Positions 17,255 through 27,300 of a DNA stretch of 64,000 nt are shown one piece after another (the first letter of the stretch is position 1; each line of letters opens with the position of its first letter). The position numbers and the translations under genes are program-made. Origin of the DNA: CAMLIZ01 sp966212505 (GTDB taxonomy: Bacteria; Pseudomonadota; Gammaproteobacteria; Burkholderiales; Burkholderiaceae_C); the NCBI GenBank assembly GCA_966212505.1, contig CBIHRS010000009.1:1-64000 (forward strand). Reading direction: 5' to 3'. The notes beneath the pieces were generated by a model that made no database searches, had not been told where the DNA came from, and saw only the letters and a program-made list of their open reading frames with translations.

Positions 17255-17281
17255 AAAAAAGCCCCGCGGTGCGGGGCTTTT
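17255..17281 (-). terminator. Rho-independent terminator, possibly bidirectional
   Basis: GCCCCGC-GGT-GCGGGGC forms a perfect seven-pair stem. It is flanked by six A on the left and four T on the right, so it gives a T-run on either strand, stronger for minus-strand transcripts. It lies about 500 bases beyond the metalloprotease gene, whose operon it could end. Confidence 0.75.
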
Positions 17282-17786
17282 AGAGGATCGATCTGGCGGA
17301 GGGAGCGTCGTCCGAATGATCCTCAGAAATAGGCGTAGATGCTGGCCTGACGGGTCGCCCTTGCCTCGCGGTGCCCCCATTTGTGCCCCCTGTCGAGCGA
17401 CGTTGAGATTTGTCGCGGGCCGCAGGCAAGTCTCCATCTCGTCGCCCGGAACAACCAGGCAGGCCAACCGGTGCCGGTGCGACGCTTTCCCCCTCCCTCA
17501 GTGGGGCAACGGCAACGGACAGGCCTAGCATGCGCTCGAGCACAGCGACATCCTGGCGAGGAGACCGTCCGCTGCTACCTACCGGGTACGCGCCGGTTGT
17601 CTTCCGTCAGTGGGCGGTGTCGGCCGATATCGACCCTGACGCGACATTCCTTGCCTAATTCGCATCGCCACAAAGCAGTCGTCGTACTCACAGCCGAAGC
17701 CTTCAGACAATCGTGACGCTGGCAACGAGCTGGACGTCGACCGCGACTGACAACAACAATCTCGCCCGGCCGCGGTTATGCCGATT
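17282..17786. other. 505-base gap without a supported gene
   Basis: I see no convincing gene. A minus-strand reading around 17340-17400 gives GGTNGGTARQG, a run that resembles the end of some tyrosine recombinases, and TGGCGGAGGGAG at 17292 looks faintly like a tRNA 3' part beside the terminator. Both are too short to call. The stretch may be scar tissue at the edge of an acquired block. Confidence 0.3.
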
Positions 17787-19196
17787 TCACTCAGTCGTGG
17801 ATACAACATCCAGATCCCATCCGCTGAGCGGTTGACCTGTTACTCGCCACCTTCGAGCATTGCGTGCGCCATTGCCAGAGGCTTGCAAGACATCTCGCAT
17901 GTCGATCCACGCACCCAACCTTAGGCCTCGAAGTGCTGTCCAGTGTGCCACTGCCACGTCCTTGCTCTTCGGCCGCAGAGCACTGTCGCTAGTAGCCCGC
18001 AAGACATCTGCCCAGAGCCGCCGTCGGACCAGTTCCGCTAGCTCGCTGGAGGGCAAAGACGCCAGTTGCCCTATTGCCAATTCGACCTGCGTCATTCGGC
18101 CCGCAGATACGTGCACATCTGCCACGCTGATGCCGGTCGAACTCGTCACGACCACCCGATGCGCCCCAGCAGGGAGCAGAAGGTTCTCGAGCTCCCGTGG
18201 CTCAACCTCGACGCCATCTAGGAGTAAGAGTTTCGGCCGCTCGCCCCACACCACCTGCAACCGCCCAATCCCTCCACTATAAGTTTCCTCTTCCAGCAGG
18301 CTTGTCACAACCTCTGCCTGCTTGCCGAGCTCAGCCAGCACAGCGTCTCGCCGCCGCTCATAGACCTTCTGAGTCGCCTCTGTCGGGGCTCGTCGCCGAT
18401 TGAGCTCGAAGAGTACTGCCGGGCTAGCCATGCAGGCGTCACGTTGAACATCGCTGTCGACTTCGCCCTCCGTCTGCAGGTTCCTCATGTATTGCTGAAG
18501 CGCCAGAACTCCACCTTGGTCAGCCTGTAGTTCCTCATCGATTTTGTATGCTCCGCCTGTTCGTTCTTTGTGTCTGCGTCGTACATGCGTCACCTCGTGA
18601 GCAATCACGAAGATGGTCGCACACATGACGGAGGCGCCTTGCGCACGCATGCAGTCTTGCGCAGTCGGCCCGCATGCGACAGAGAAGGCGATGCTCGCGA
18701 CTTGCAGAAACTTGTCCGGCTCGAACAACCCGCCCAGATTCGGAAGAGTTCCCAGGAGACGTTGCTCAGCCAACGGACGATAGAGAAGCGGTTGAGGCAC
18801 CGGAATGTCCTTGCCGTTGTCGACTGCGGCGTCGTGGCCAATGAGCAGCGCCATGGCCATCATCTGGGGATAGAACTGCTCGGGTACATGGAGGGTTCCA
18901 GCATGCACATGGATCGGCAGACCTGAGTCGATGACCTTCACTACAGGCTTTGGCCCTCCCGTACCTTGCACAGCCGTGAGGGCCCAGGCCTGATCCAGGG
19001 CATAGGTCGAAAAAAGCTCTGTCTGCTTGCGGATTCGCTCTTCCGCGTGCAGCACCTGAAGCCGAGCCGCAGCGTCGGCGAACCGTTGCGGATTCCACCC
19101 TCCAAAGCTTTGCGCCTGGGCCACGGCAGCGAGGGCAAAGGCTCCGATGTGACCTACCGCAAGGCGGCCTATAGTCTTTAGAAGGAGGCTGTCCAC
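17787..19196 (-). CDS. Exported M48-like zinc metalloprotease with PEGA-like C-terminus
   Basis: A 469-residue protein with a signal peptide (IGAFALAAVAQAQS). The zinc motif HEVTH (in FVIAHEVTHVRRRHKE) is followed by DEELQADQGGVLAL, which supplies the third ligand in the M48 arrangement. After a helical region there is a segment (DGVEVEPRELENLLLPAGAHRVVV) with the shape of a PEGA-like beta domain, which often packs on cell-envelope surfaces. Its 5' end overlaps the 3' end of the next gene by 19 bases, so the two are co-transcribed. Role unknown; a periplasmic protease tied to the membrane protein at 19178-20242 is a reasonable guess. Confidence 0.8.
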   Translation of the reverse strand: MDSLLLKTIGRLAVGHIGAFALAAVAQAQSFGGWNPQRFADAAARLQVLHAEERIRKQTELFSTYALDQAWALTAVQGTGGPKPVVKVIDSGLPIHVHAGTLHVPEQFYPQMMAMALLIGHDAAVDNGKDIPVPQPLLYRPLAEQRLLGTLPNLGGLFEPDKFLQVASIAFSVACGPTAQDCMRAQGASVMCATIFVIAHEVTHVRRRHKERTGGAYKIDEELQADQGGVLALQQYMRNLQTEGEVDSDVQRDACMASPAVLFELNRRRAPTEATQKVYERRRDAVLAELGKQAEVVTSLLEEETYSGGIGRLQVVWGERPKLLLLDGVEVEPRELENLLLPAGAHRVVVTSSTGISVADVHVSAGRMTQVELAIGQLASLPSSELAELVRRRLWADVLRATSDSALRPKSKDVAVAHWTALRGLRLGAWIDMRDVLQASGNGARNARRWRVTGQPLSGWDLDVVSTTE

Positions 19197-20242
19197 AACT
19201 TTCCATCCTCGATAAGGACGTCGGCCTTGCGCATGACCACCGTTCCTCCCGAAAGAACCTCGACTAGGTACTTCCCAGGAACAAGGCGCAGGTCGAGATT
19301 CGTGAGACCCACCACGCGCGAGTTCAGAAGCACCCTCGCTCCACTGGGTTTGCCTTCGATGCGCATCAGGCCGGAGGGCTTATGCCACAGCTCGCTCACG
19401 CTGAGCACACGCTCCAGCATGGTGCCCGGAGAGATAGCTGTGCTTCGTAGGTCTTTGTCAGCCTCTCGAAGCGCATCGGCTACCGAAAGCGGCGTCAACG
19501 AAGCGGCTGTCTTTGAGGCTTCGAAACGCACTTGGTCAAGATGTGCGGAGGTGAAGTCGCAAACGCTGCTAGGAGAGACATCCGCCCGCCGTGCGATTCG
19601 AGCCACGACAGAAGAAGCGAGCCCCACCTCCTGATCCGAAAGGCCAACTTCGCGGCTGGTTGCCCACGCCTGGACACATGGCTTCGTCGAACCGGGCGTT
19701 ACTGATGCGGCTTGCACCTCGTTGGGGCTTGCTGCGAACGCCAGCAGAATGGCGAGCGCGGGAAAGGAAACCTTTTCACTCGGCCTTATCCAATGAACCA
19801 TCAGAACGACCAGCGCAGCAAGCAAAGTCCAGAACTGCAGCAAGATGGGGAAGGTAGAAAGCCAACCGTAGAGGTGATACTGCGGCCCGCGGCTCAGGAC
19901 GAACGCAACCGAATCCTGTGCAAGAAAGAAGCCGTATAGGGAGACGAGTAGCAGCGCACCCGCCAACAGAGGTAGCACCTTGTCTTGTACGGTAGGCTCA
20001 TCAGCCGAGGACTTCTTCACCACCAGGCCCGGCAGTAGACCGACCGCCAAGCCAAGCAACCATTTCGAGGTCGAGTCCCGGACCTCGATAAGCTTCTTGT
20101 CGGCGTCGGACAACTCGATCTTCGCTCTGTTCTGCAGAACCAAGGCACCGGAGTCATCGGTCTGAAGGTCCCGATAGATCAGAGTCGAGTACAGAATCCC
20201 GAAGGTTGTGGCAACGAGGAAAACTGCGAAGGACAAACGCAT
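19178..20242 (-). CDS. Inner-membrane protein with periplasmic PEGA-like domain
   Basis: A 354-residue protein of unknown function. The N-terminal half has about five membrane segments (residues about 3-20, 60-75, 90-110, 125-150 and 160-175). The C-terminal half is soluble and ends in a PEGA-like repeat (GLMRIEGKPSGARVLLNSRV, then LRLVPGKYLVEVLSGG). AGGA lies seven bases before the ATG. It starts ten bases after the stop of the 20252-21157 gene and runs into the metalloprotease gene, which has a similar C-terminal segment. The two proteins may recognise the same partner or surface. Confidence 0.72.
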   Translation of the reverse strand: MRLSFAVFLVATTFGILYSTLIYRDLQTDDSGALVLQNRAKIELSDADKKLIEVRDSTSKWLLGLAVGLLPGLVVKKSSADEPTVQDKVLPLLAGALLLVSLYGFFLAQDSVAFVLSRGPQYHLYGWLSTFPILLQFWTLLAALVVLMVHWIRPSEKVSFPALAILLAFAASPNEVQAASVTPGSTKPCVQAWATSREVGLSDQEVGLASSVVARIARRADVSPSSVCDFTSAHLDQVRFEASKTAASLTPLSVADALREADKDLRSTAISPGTMLERVLSVSELWHKPSGLMRIEGKPSGARVLLNSRVVGLTNLDLRLVPGKYLVEVLSGGTVVMRKADVLIEDGKLWTASF

Positions 20243-20251
20243 TGTGGAGTC

Positions 20252-21157
20252 CTACAGGTTGTCTTCAAATGCTCGTACTGCCGCGTCGAAGACCCGTGCA
20301 GCGCGGCCGGCTACGTCGTTCGGTCCATTGGGTGCCTCGTTCCATGCTGTCCTGCAGGCACGAAGGTACCGCAACCGCTGTTCCAAGTCGATGAGTCCCT
20401 CACCGACCTTTTCATCGGTCCAGTTGCAATACACGCGAGCGTTCAGGTACCGCTTGTCCGCGACAAGAACATCGACCACTACCGCCTGGAGCGAGAGAAA
20501 TCGTTGAGCTGGCAGTTCTTTGCGAAGCTCTGTGTCCAGCGCCGCGAGCGCGACGTTGGCGCGGCCATCTCGGACTTCCTTGAGCCTGCGAAATAGGTCG
20601 ACTTGCCAGAATTTTGCCTCCGAGGAAGAGAGCTGCCCAAGGCTTTCGTCGAAGCGCGCCCAATCTCGCGCGGTGCTTTGTTCTGTCAACAACTCCCCGA
20701 GGGTCATTGTGGTTCGCCACATCACGTCGGTGGACCGGCTTGAGTCCATGAGCCCAAACAACTGCTCCACAGCAGCGCCGCGCTGCCCGATCTCAAGCAG
20801 CTTGAGGGCGCCGACATAGGCCCGTAGCGCCTCGCTGGAGCGCTTGCGCAGGAGGAAGTCGCTTTGGGAAAACTTCTCAGTAGCGAGGGCTTGGTCTGAC
20901 AGGTCCAGTTCTGAAAGAGCCTTGTCGAGGCAACCCGCGCCGATGTAGGCGTTCGCCCGAAAGAACCGCGCACCGGAATTCAGAGAGGAGCCGGTGGCTT
21001 GAGCCAGCGTCCAGGTGAGTACCTTCGAGGTACTCCTACAGGCTGCAGAGGCATTGAGGGTCCCGGCCGCGATACAGGCTGCGAAAACCAGGAAGTCGCG
21101 GCACAACATTCCCCATGTTGGCCTACCGCGGCTGCTTCGATGTTCCGGCATTGGCAT
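20252..21157 (-). CDS. Secreted helical-repeat protein of unknown function
   Basis: A 301-residue protein with a hydrophobic N-terminal stretch (LVFAACIAAGTLNASA) that looks like a signal peptide. The rest is almost all alpha-helical, with Leu/Ala-rich pairs of helices resembling TPR or Sel1 repeats (SELDLSDQALATEKF, AYVGALKLLEIGQRGAAVEQL). The start is uncertain: the ATG at 21157 gives a long basic leader, while the ATG at 21109 (MLCRDFLV) gives a normal signal peptide; neither has a clear ribosome site. It lies between the DUF4019 gene and the membrane protein in the same direction. Confidence 0.68.
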   Translation of the reverse strand: MPMPEHRSSRGRPTWGMLCRDFLVFAACIAAGTLNASAACRSTSKVLTWTLAQATGSSLNSGARFFRANAYIGAGCLDKALSELDLSDQALATEKFSQSDFLLRKRSSEALRAYVGALKLLEIGQRGAAVEQLFGLMDSSRSTDVMWRTTMTLGELLTEQSTARDWARFDESLGQLSSSEAKFWQVDLFRRLKEVRDGRANVALAALDTELRKELPAQRFLSLQAVVVDVLVADKRYLNARVYCNWTDEKVGEGLIDLEQRLRYLRACRTAWNEAPNGPNDVAGRAARVFDAAVRAFEDNL

Positions 21158-21174
21158 TCACCGCAGCAGCGTGA

Positions 21175-21621
21175 TTACTGCGGTGCTGGGTTCGCCCAAA
21201 TGCCCGCAAGGCGATAGCGCCCATCAGGGTCCTTGACCACCACAAGGCGCTCAAAGAACGCTGCCTTCTCGTATTTGACGTGATAGTCGAACGAGTAGAT
21301 CTTCCCCCGATACCCGGTCATGGAGTCGACTTCGGCGAATGTGTACGACACCGGGGTTACCGACCGAGCCACCCCGACTTGTGCTCGGCCCTGCTTCAGG
21401 TTCTGAATGAAAGCTGCCTTTTGAACCTTACCCTTGAAGAATTCACTCACACGGGAATTCCAAAGGTCCTCGTACTCCTGGTTCGAGATCGCAGCCCTGA
21501 CGGCGCTCGCGGCGCTCCGGGCGTCGTCCTCTTCGCCGGCCGATACAGGGCCCGCGACGAAGGCGACGCACAGCATCATGATGCGAAGAGCCCGTTCTAC
21601 CAAGGCAATTCGGCTGTTCAT
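21175..21621 (-). CDS. DUF4019-type exported protein
   Basis: A 148-residue protein with a signal peptide (LCVAFVAGPVSAGEED). Its mature part has the pattern of DUF4019: a helix ending in DLWNSRVSEFFKGKV and a beta-rich half (SYTFAEVDSM, YSFDYHVKYEKAAFFERLVVVKD, YRLAGIWANPAPQ). The family is small, exported and of unknown role. A GGGGG run lies six bases before the ATG. It is the first gene of a four-gene minus-strand set with the helical-repeat, membrane and metalloprotease genes, so it may be a subunit of the same envelope system. Confidence 0.78.
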   Translation of the reverse strand: MNSRIALVERALRIMMLCVAFVAGPVSAGEEDDARSAASAVRAAISNQEYEDLWNSRVSEFFKGKVQKAAFIQNLKQGRAQVGVARSVTPVSYTFAEVDSMTGYRGKIYSFDYHVKYEKAAFFERLVVVKDPDGRYRLAGIWANPAPQ

Positions 21622-22554
21622 GGTAGCCCCCCGTCAAGAGTAATGGCTGCTGCAACTACACGTGCCGGATTCTCCGCGGCCCGCACTTGTTGCAATCCCC
21701 AGTTTTGATGATGTCGGATGGGTCGACGACTGCGACTGCCCGGTAGCAACTCTGGCACTGCTCTGCCCAGGCAGAAAGAGATTTATCCACCCATTCGCCA
21801 ACCGCGGAGCACTTGCTGGCGTTGCAAGTGCCTGGTGCGCGATCGATTCGCGCTTACGCCCCAGGGGGTACGTTTGCAGCGACTCATTTGATCCGCACTT
21901 AAGCCGCCTTTCGCAAATGCCTGCCACTGGCCGAGACTTCCCGTTCAGCACGACACTACACCGCCGACATCGAAGACGTCCCGCGCCAACACCACATACG
22001 GCATGGCCACTGCGGACGATTTCAGATTTGGGTCTCCGTCCTGAGGCACCCTGTCGTCGAGCAATTCGGCGTAGAGCTCAGTCGCACACGGCAAGCGCCG
22101 CCGCCTGCGCGTCTCGCACCGGTGCCCGCCTCGGCTCGCCCAGCAGCACCTCACGGAGTCTGGCGGTTGCAGAGGTCGAGCGCTGAGGAGCGCCGAGCAA
22201 CAACAGCACCGCCTTTTGCAGCGTGTGTAACTGAAGATGGTTACACATGGGGGTCGGCGCGTCGAGGTGCAGATCCAATGTTGACCCTGGACTCGATCAT
22301 CGACAGCGGCGGAGCTGTCGCACAGCGTTAGCCCCACCGCCGCGGGCAGCTCGACCCTTTTGCACGCCAGCGCAGCAACTGCCTTCAGCATGGGTGGGGC
22401 GGAAGTCATCGCACAAGGCGGGGAACTCAGATGACGAGCAGTCTGCGCACGTGGCGAGCAGTGCGTAGCGCCCTGCCACACCCATGTCCGGTCCGCCCAC
22501 GGAGCCCCGTTCTCTCCATCGGGCCGCTTCACCCACTACCCGAGGATCTCGTCC
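21622..22554. other. 933-base gap, possible gene remnant
   Basis: I find no intact gene. On the minus strand short protein-like stretches occur in different frames between 21945 and 22290 (for example HTLQKAVLLLLGAPQ and ATELYAELLDDRVPQDGD). This would fit a decayed gene with frameshifts, but the evidence is weak. The first 300 bases are lower in GC and must contain the promoter of the DUF4019 operon. Confidence 0.3.
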
Positions 22555-23727
22555 ATGACTCACCAACCCTTCCTCCGCTCCGCGATCAGCGCATGCGCCG
22601 CCGCGCTCATGTGCTCCGCACAGGCCACAACCTTCACCGTATTGCACGAGTTCAACGGTGCCGACGGCGCGACGCCGATGGCGTCGCTGGCACAGGACGG
22701 CGCCGGCAACCTGTACGGCACCACCTCGCTCGGTGGCGCACAGAATGCCGGCACGCTGTTCAAGTACGACGGCGCGCAACTGACCACGCTGTATGCGTTC
22801 ACTGGCGGGGCCGATGGCGCCCAGCCGCAAGGCGCCTTGCTAGCCGACGGTGAAGGCAACCTCTACGGAACGACGAAATTCGCTGCCGGCGGCTACGGCG
22901 CCGTCTTCCGCTGGGACCGCGAACTGGTGCCGCACCTGCGCACCCTCAAGACCTTCGTCGACCGCGCTGCCGATGGCGTCAATCCCATGGGCGGGCTCGC
23001 GCGCGATGCCGACGGCACGCTGTATGGCACCACGTTCTTCGGCGGAAACCTGTCGTGCGGCACCGTGGGCCTGGGCTGCGGCACGGTGTTCAAGATCTCG
23101 GCCAGCGGAGCCTTCACGCAATTGCACCGGTTCGGAGGGCCTGATGGCTATGGCCCCAATCCCACGCTGCAGCGCCGGGGCGACCATCTCTGGGGCAGCA
23201 CGGTGTACGGCGGGCCGTCTCCGGCCGGTGGGCCGTTCTCGCTCAAGGTGGACGGCAGCGCGTTCGCGGCCGTGACGCCGGTCGGCCTGGCCTACAACTT
23301 CATCGGTGGCCAGGTGGCCGATGCCGCCGGCAACTTCTGGGGCGTGGCCTTCAACGGCGGCGCGCATTCGATGGGGTGCATCTACAAGATCGATGCCACG
23401 GGCCGCTTCATGATCGTGCACGACTTCGCCGGCAGCGACGGCGCCTACCCAACCGGCTCACCGGTCATCGACGCACGCGGCGTGCTGTACGGCACGACCC
23501 AGGGATCCCCGACCTGGGCCGGCGAAGGCAGCGGCGCAGGTGGATGGGGAACCGTCTGGCAGTTCGACACGCACAGCGGCGTGCTGACCACGCTGCATCG
23601 CTTCAGCGGCACCGACGGCAAGAACCCGCTGCCCGGCGTCATCCGCGACCTGCAAGGCAACTTGTACGGCCTCACCAGCTACGGCGGAAGCGCCGACAAG
23701 GGCGTGCTGTTCCGCGTCACGCCCTGA
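22555..23727 (+). CDS. Secreted GloVer-repeat protein (predicted beta-propeller)
   Basis: A 390-residue exported protein with signal peptide (ISACAAALMCSAQA). It is made of tandem repeats of about 45-55 residues, each with GNLYGTT or a variant followed by GG, then GTVFK or GAVFR. This is the 'GloVer' tandem-repeat family, which should fold as a beta-propeller. Repeats are visible from residue about 25 to the end; degenerate copies lie in the middle (residues 200-270). Function is unknown for the family; surface or extracellular binding is likely. It ends 70 bases before the ECF sigma gene on the same strand, so the two may be co-expressed. Confidence 0.82.
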   Translation: MTHQPFLRSAISACAAALMCSAQATTFTVLHEFNGADGATPMASLAQDGAGNLYGTTSLGGAQNAGTLFKYDGAQLTTLYAFTGGADGAQPQGALLADGEGNLYGTTKFAAGGYGAVFRWDRELVPHLRTLKTFVDRAADGVNPMGGLARDADGTLYGTTFFGGNLSCGTVGLGCGTVFKISASGAFTQLHRFGGPDGYGPNPTLQRRGDHLWGSTVYGGPSPAGGPFSLKVDGSAFAAVTPVGLAYNFIGGQVADAAGNFWGVAFNGGAHSMGCIYKIDATGRFMIVHDFAGSDGAYPTGSPVIDARGVLYGTTQGSPTWAGEGSGAGGWGTVWQFDTHSGVLTTLHRFSGTDGKNPLPGVIRDLQGNLYGLTSYGGSADKGVLFRVTP

Positions 23728-23797
23728 TACGCAAAGTGCGTCCACGTCCTCAGCATTGGGGATTTCCGACAGGGGGTGCGTCCGCGAACATCGTCCG

Positions 23798-24355
23798 ATG
23801 GACGGCGGTATCACCGCCCTGCTCGATCAAGTCGGCTGCGGCAACATGCAGGCGCGCGAAGCGCTCTACGCGCGCCTGTATCCCGAGCTGCGCCGGCTGG
23901 CGCGGGCCCGGTTGGCGCGCAGCGAGACCATCACGCTGCTCAACACCACGGCGCTGGTGCACGAGTCGTACCTGCGCTACCTGCAGGCGCGCGAACTGGC
24001 CTTCGAGGATCGAGGCCGCTTCTTCGCGTATGTCGCCAGCGTGATGCGCTCGGTCGTGGTGGACGAGGTGCGCAAGCGCCGGGCCGCGCGGCGCGGCGGC
24101 GATGCCGCCCATGTGGAGCTGGATGCCGAACTGAGCGAGCGCCTTGCCGACGACCGCTCCGACTTGCTGCGCGTGCATGAGGCGCTCGAGGAGCTGGCCG
24201 CGCTCGACGCACGGCTGGCCCAGGTGGTCGAGATGCGCTACTTCGCCGGCTTCTCTGAACAGGACATCGCGTCGGCACTGGGCATCACCGACCGTACCGT
24301 GCGGCGCGACTGGGAGAAGGCGCGCGCGCTGTTGTATTCCGCGTTGAATGGCTGA
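23798..24355 (+). CDS. ECF-type RNA polymerase sigma factor
   Basis: A 185-residue sigma-70-related protein. Region 2 is visible at residues about 20-100 (LYPELRRLARARLARSE, LNTTALVHESYLRYLQ, FFAYVASVMRSVVVDEVRKRRA). Region 4 lies near the end with the helix-turn-helix FSEQDIASALGITDRTVRRDWEKARALL. The pattern matches the ECF-like subgroup usually found beside a large Ser/Thr kinase, and such a kinase lies tail to tail at 24396-27410. No anti-sigma gene is adjacent, so control by kinase phosphorylation is plausible. I chose ATG 23798 (MDGGITALLDQ); an upstream ATG (23756) adds 14 unlikely residues. Confidence 0.9.
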   Translation: MDGGITALLDQVGCGNMQAREALYARLYPELRRLARARLARSETITLLNTTALVHESYLRYLQARELAFEDRGRFFAYVASVMRSVVVDEVRKRRAARRGGDAAHVELDAELSERLADDRSDLLRVHEALEELAALDARLAQVVEMRYFAGFSEQDIASALGITDRTVRRDWEKARALLYSALNG

Positions 24356-24395
24356 ATGCCGAGCGGCAGCCCTGCCGCGCCCAGGCCACGGCCCT

Positions 24396-27300
24396 TCATC
24401 CCCGCAGCTGTGACTGCAGTTCGCGCAGCGGCGTGCGCCAGCGGCCCGCGAGTTCGACGTGCGATGCCTGGATGGCTCGGGCCTGTTCGAGCAGCGCCTG
24501 AGCCAGGCGTCGCTGGCCTTGCGCCAGCAGGCTGCGGGCCAAGGCCAGTTGGGCATCGGCCAGGGCCGGGCTGCGCTCGGCGTCGAGCAACTCGGCATCC
24601 AGCGCCACCGCACGCTGCAATTCGGCCTGCGCCGCCTCGGGCCGCCCCGTGTTGCAAAGCGCCTTGCCTTCCAGCAGCAGCGCACGTGCCTCTGCTGCCT
24701 TGAAGTAGGCCCGCTGGGCACTGGCCGCGATGCGCTGCCCGACCTGGTGAGCCAGCCCGACCGCAGCCTCGGCGTCGCCGACGGCGAGCTTGGCGTCGGC
24801 ACGAGCCAGGCTCGCCTCCAGCCAGTCGACTTCGATCGGCCCCGGGCCTGACGGAGCGGCCTGCGCCGGGCCCAGCAGCGCCAGGGCCTCGGCGGGGCGC
24901 CCCTGGTCGATCAACAGCCAGGCCCTCAGGCGGCTGTTCTTGTCGACGGTGCCGGGCGCCGTCATGCCCGTCTTGCGGCGGATCTCCAGCGCGGCGTCGA
25001 GCAATCGGGCCGCCTGCGCCTGGCGGCCGAGCTGCAGCACGGCCTCGGCCTCGTACTCGAGCATGTGCGCCAGGCTTCGGCTGCCGGGCGCGTATTTCTC
25101 CCGTACTGTGCGGGCCCGCTGCATCAGCGCGATCCCGTCTTCGAGGCGGCCCATGTCCGCCAGCGAACGGCCGTAGTAGATCAGCACCTGCGGTACATGC
25201 TGCGGATCGTCGACGCCGCGGCTGCGCTGCGCACCTTCGGCGGCTTCGGCGAGCAGGCGCAGGCCCTCGGTGGTGCGCGACGTGTCGAACAGGAACAGGC
25301 CCAGCCGATGGCCGGTCTGCATGGTGTCGATGTGGGCCGGGCCGTTCACCGCGATGGACAGCCGGTGCGCGAGCCGCAGGCTCTGCTCCGCTTCGCCGAA
25401 TGCCTGCAGCCGGTACTGCGCATCGCCAAGGTAGGCGCTGATCTCCACCTCGCGCCGCTTGTTGCGAGGCTCGGAGGCCTTGCTGAGCTCGCGCGCTTCG
25501 GACAGCACCCGCGCGGCCTCGCGGTCGTCGTCCTTCAGCCGTGCGAAGGATCCCTGCAACAGCAGCGCGTCGATCAACGTATCGGTGGTCTGCGGTGCGG
25601 GGCCGCCGCGCAGCAGGCGCACCGCCTCGCGCACGTCGGCCAGCGCCTGGTCCAGGTCCTTTTCGTAGACGGTCTGCGACAACGCCAGCAGTGCACGCGC
25701 ACGCAGCGGCGATGAAACGTCGCCCGTGCCGTCGAGGATCGCGAGCGCCTCCTTGAGCAGCGGGCCGCGCCGATCCATCTGCGGCGAGGCATGCATGGCG
25801 CCGGTGAGATCGACCAACGCCTCGGCCACCTTGCGATGGCGGTTGCCGTATAGCGACCGCGTGAGCCGCACGCGCTGCTCGAACATCGCGATCGCCTGCT
25901 CGTTGATGCCAAGGTCGCCGTACATCGCGCCCAGCGTCCTGAGGATGTCGAGCTTGGCCTGCGGCGCATCCGACAGCGCCTGGTCGATCTTGCGCGCACC
26001 CGTGTCGAGCAGCTGGCGCGCGCTGGTCTCGCGGGCCTTGACGGGGTCGGGCTGGTCGGCCGAGTTGGCCCGGAAGATGTCGACCATAAAGGTCTGCACC
26101 GCCTGCGCCGTGCGCGCCTCGTCGCGCGCGATGCGCGCCTGCCACACGGCCACGCCAAGGCCGGCCGCCAGCGCGAGCACGACGCCCGAGGCCGACGCCG
26201 CCGCCACGCGATGGCGCCAGACGAACTTGCGCGTGCGGTACCAGCGGGTGTCGGGCCGGGCCAGCACCGTCTCGCCCTGCAGGTGGCGCTCCAGGTCCTG
26301 CGCAAACGCGCCGGCCGATTCGTAGCGTGCCTCGGGGTTCTTCTTCAGCGCCTTCAGCACGATGGTGTCGAGGTCGCCGGCCAATTCGCGCCGCAGCCGT
26401 GCCGCGCCGGTCGACCGGGCCTCGGCGGTTGGCGCGTCGAAGACGGTGTCGCTGGGCTGGCGCACGTCGGCCGCCAGCACGGCTTCCTCGAGCGCGGCCG
26501 GCGTGTCGCGCTTGAGGCGGTAAGGCCGGTCGCCGGTCAGCAACTCGTACAGCAGCACGCCCAGCGAATAGATGTCGCTCGCGGTGGTGACCGACTGTGT
26601 GCCGATCTGCTCGGGGCTGGCGTAGTCCGGCGTGAGCAGTCGGCCACCGGCCTGGGTAAGCTCGGTGGATTGCGCGACGCCGTCGACCAGCAACTTGGCG
26701 ATGCCGAAGTCGAGCAGCCTCACCTGCCCGTCGCTCGTGACCATCACGTTCGACGGCTTGATGTCGCGGTGGATCACCAGGTGCGCATGCGCATACTGGA
26801 CCGCGGCCAGCACCTGGAGGAACAGCCGGATGCGCGGCACGAGGCCGAGGCGCCGGCCGTCGCAATAGCGGATCAGCGGCTCGCCGTCGACGTGCTCCAG
26901 CGCCAGGAACGGCTGGCCGTCCTCGGTCACGCCGGCGTCGTAGAGGCGAGCGATGTGCGGATGCACCAGCGAGGCCAGGATGTCGCGCTCGCGTGCAAAG
27001 CGCTCGGCCAGGTGCGCGTCGAGCAGGCCGGCGTGTGGCAGCTTGAGGGCCACTGTGCGCTTGAGCAGCCCATCACTGCGCTCAGCCAGCCAGACGGTGC
27101 CGGTGCCGCCGCGGCCCAGCAGCCGCAGCAGGCGGTAGGCGCCCACGCTGCGGCCCGACGGGTCCTCCTCCGGCGGGGCCAACGAGGGCAGCGCGTGCAG
27201 GAAATCCTCCGCCTCGCCTCGGTCCCAGTCCGACAGCATCTGCGCCAGCAGCGCGCGATGCCGCTGCACCGCGGGCGGCAGGCGGTCCAGCCACTGCGGC

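Noticed and set aside
17280..17543. Possible tyrosine recombinase remnant (GGTNGGTARQG)
   Set aside because: Only a short resemblance, no catalytic residues visible.
21780..21790. DnaA-box-like TTATCCACC
   Set aside because: A single near match with no cluster of boxes or AT-rich unwinding region; expected by chance.
21945..22532. Minus-strand frames resembling pieces of a protein
   Set aside because: Protein-like pieces lie in different frames and are short; a decayed gene is possible but unproven.
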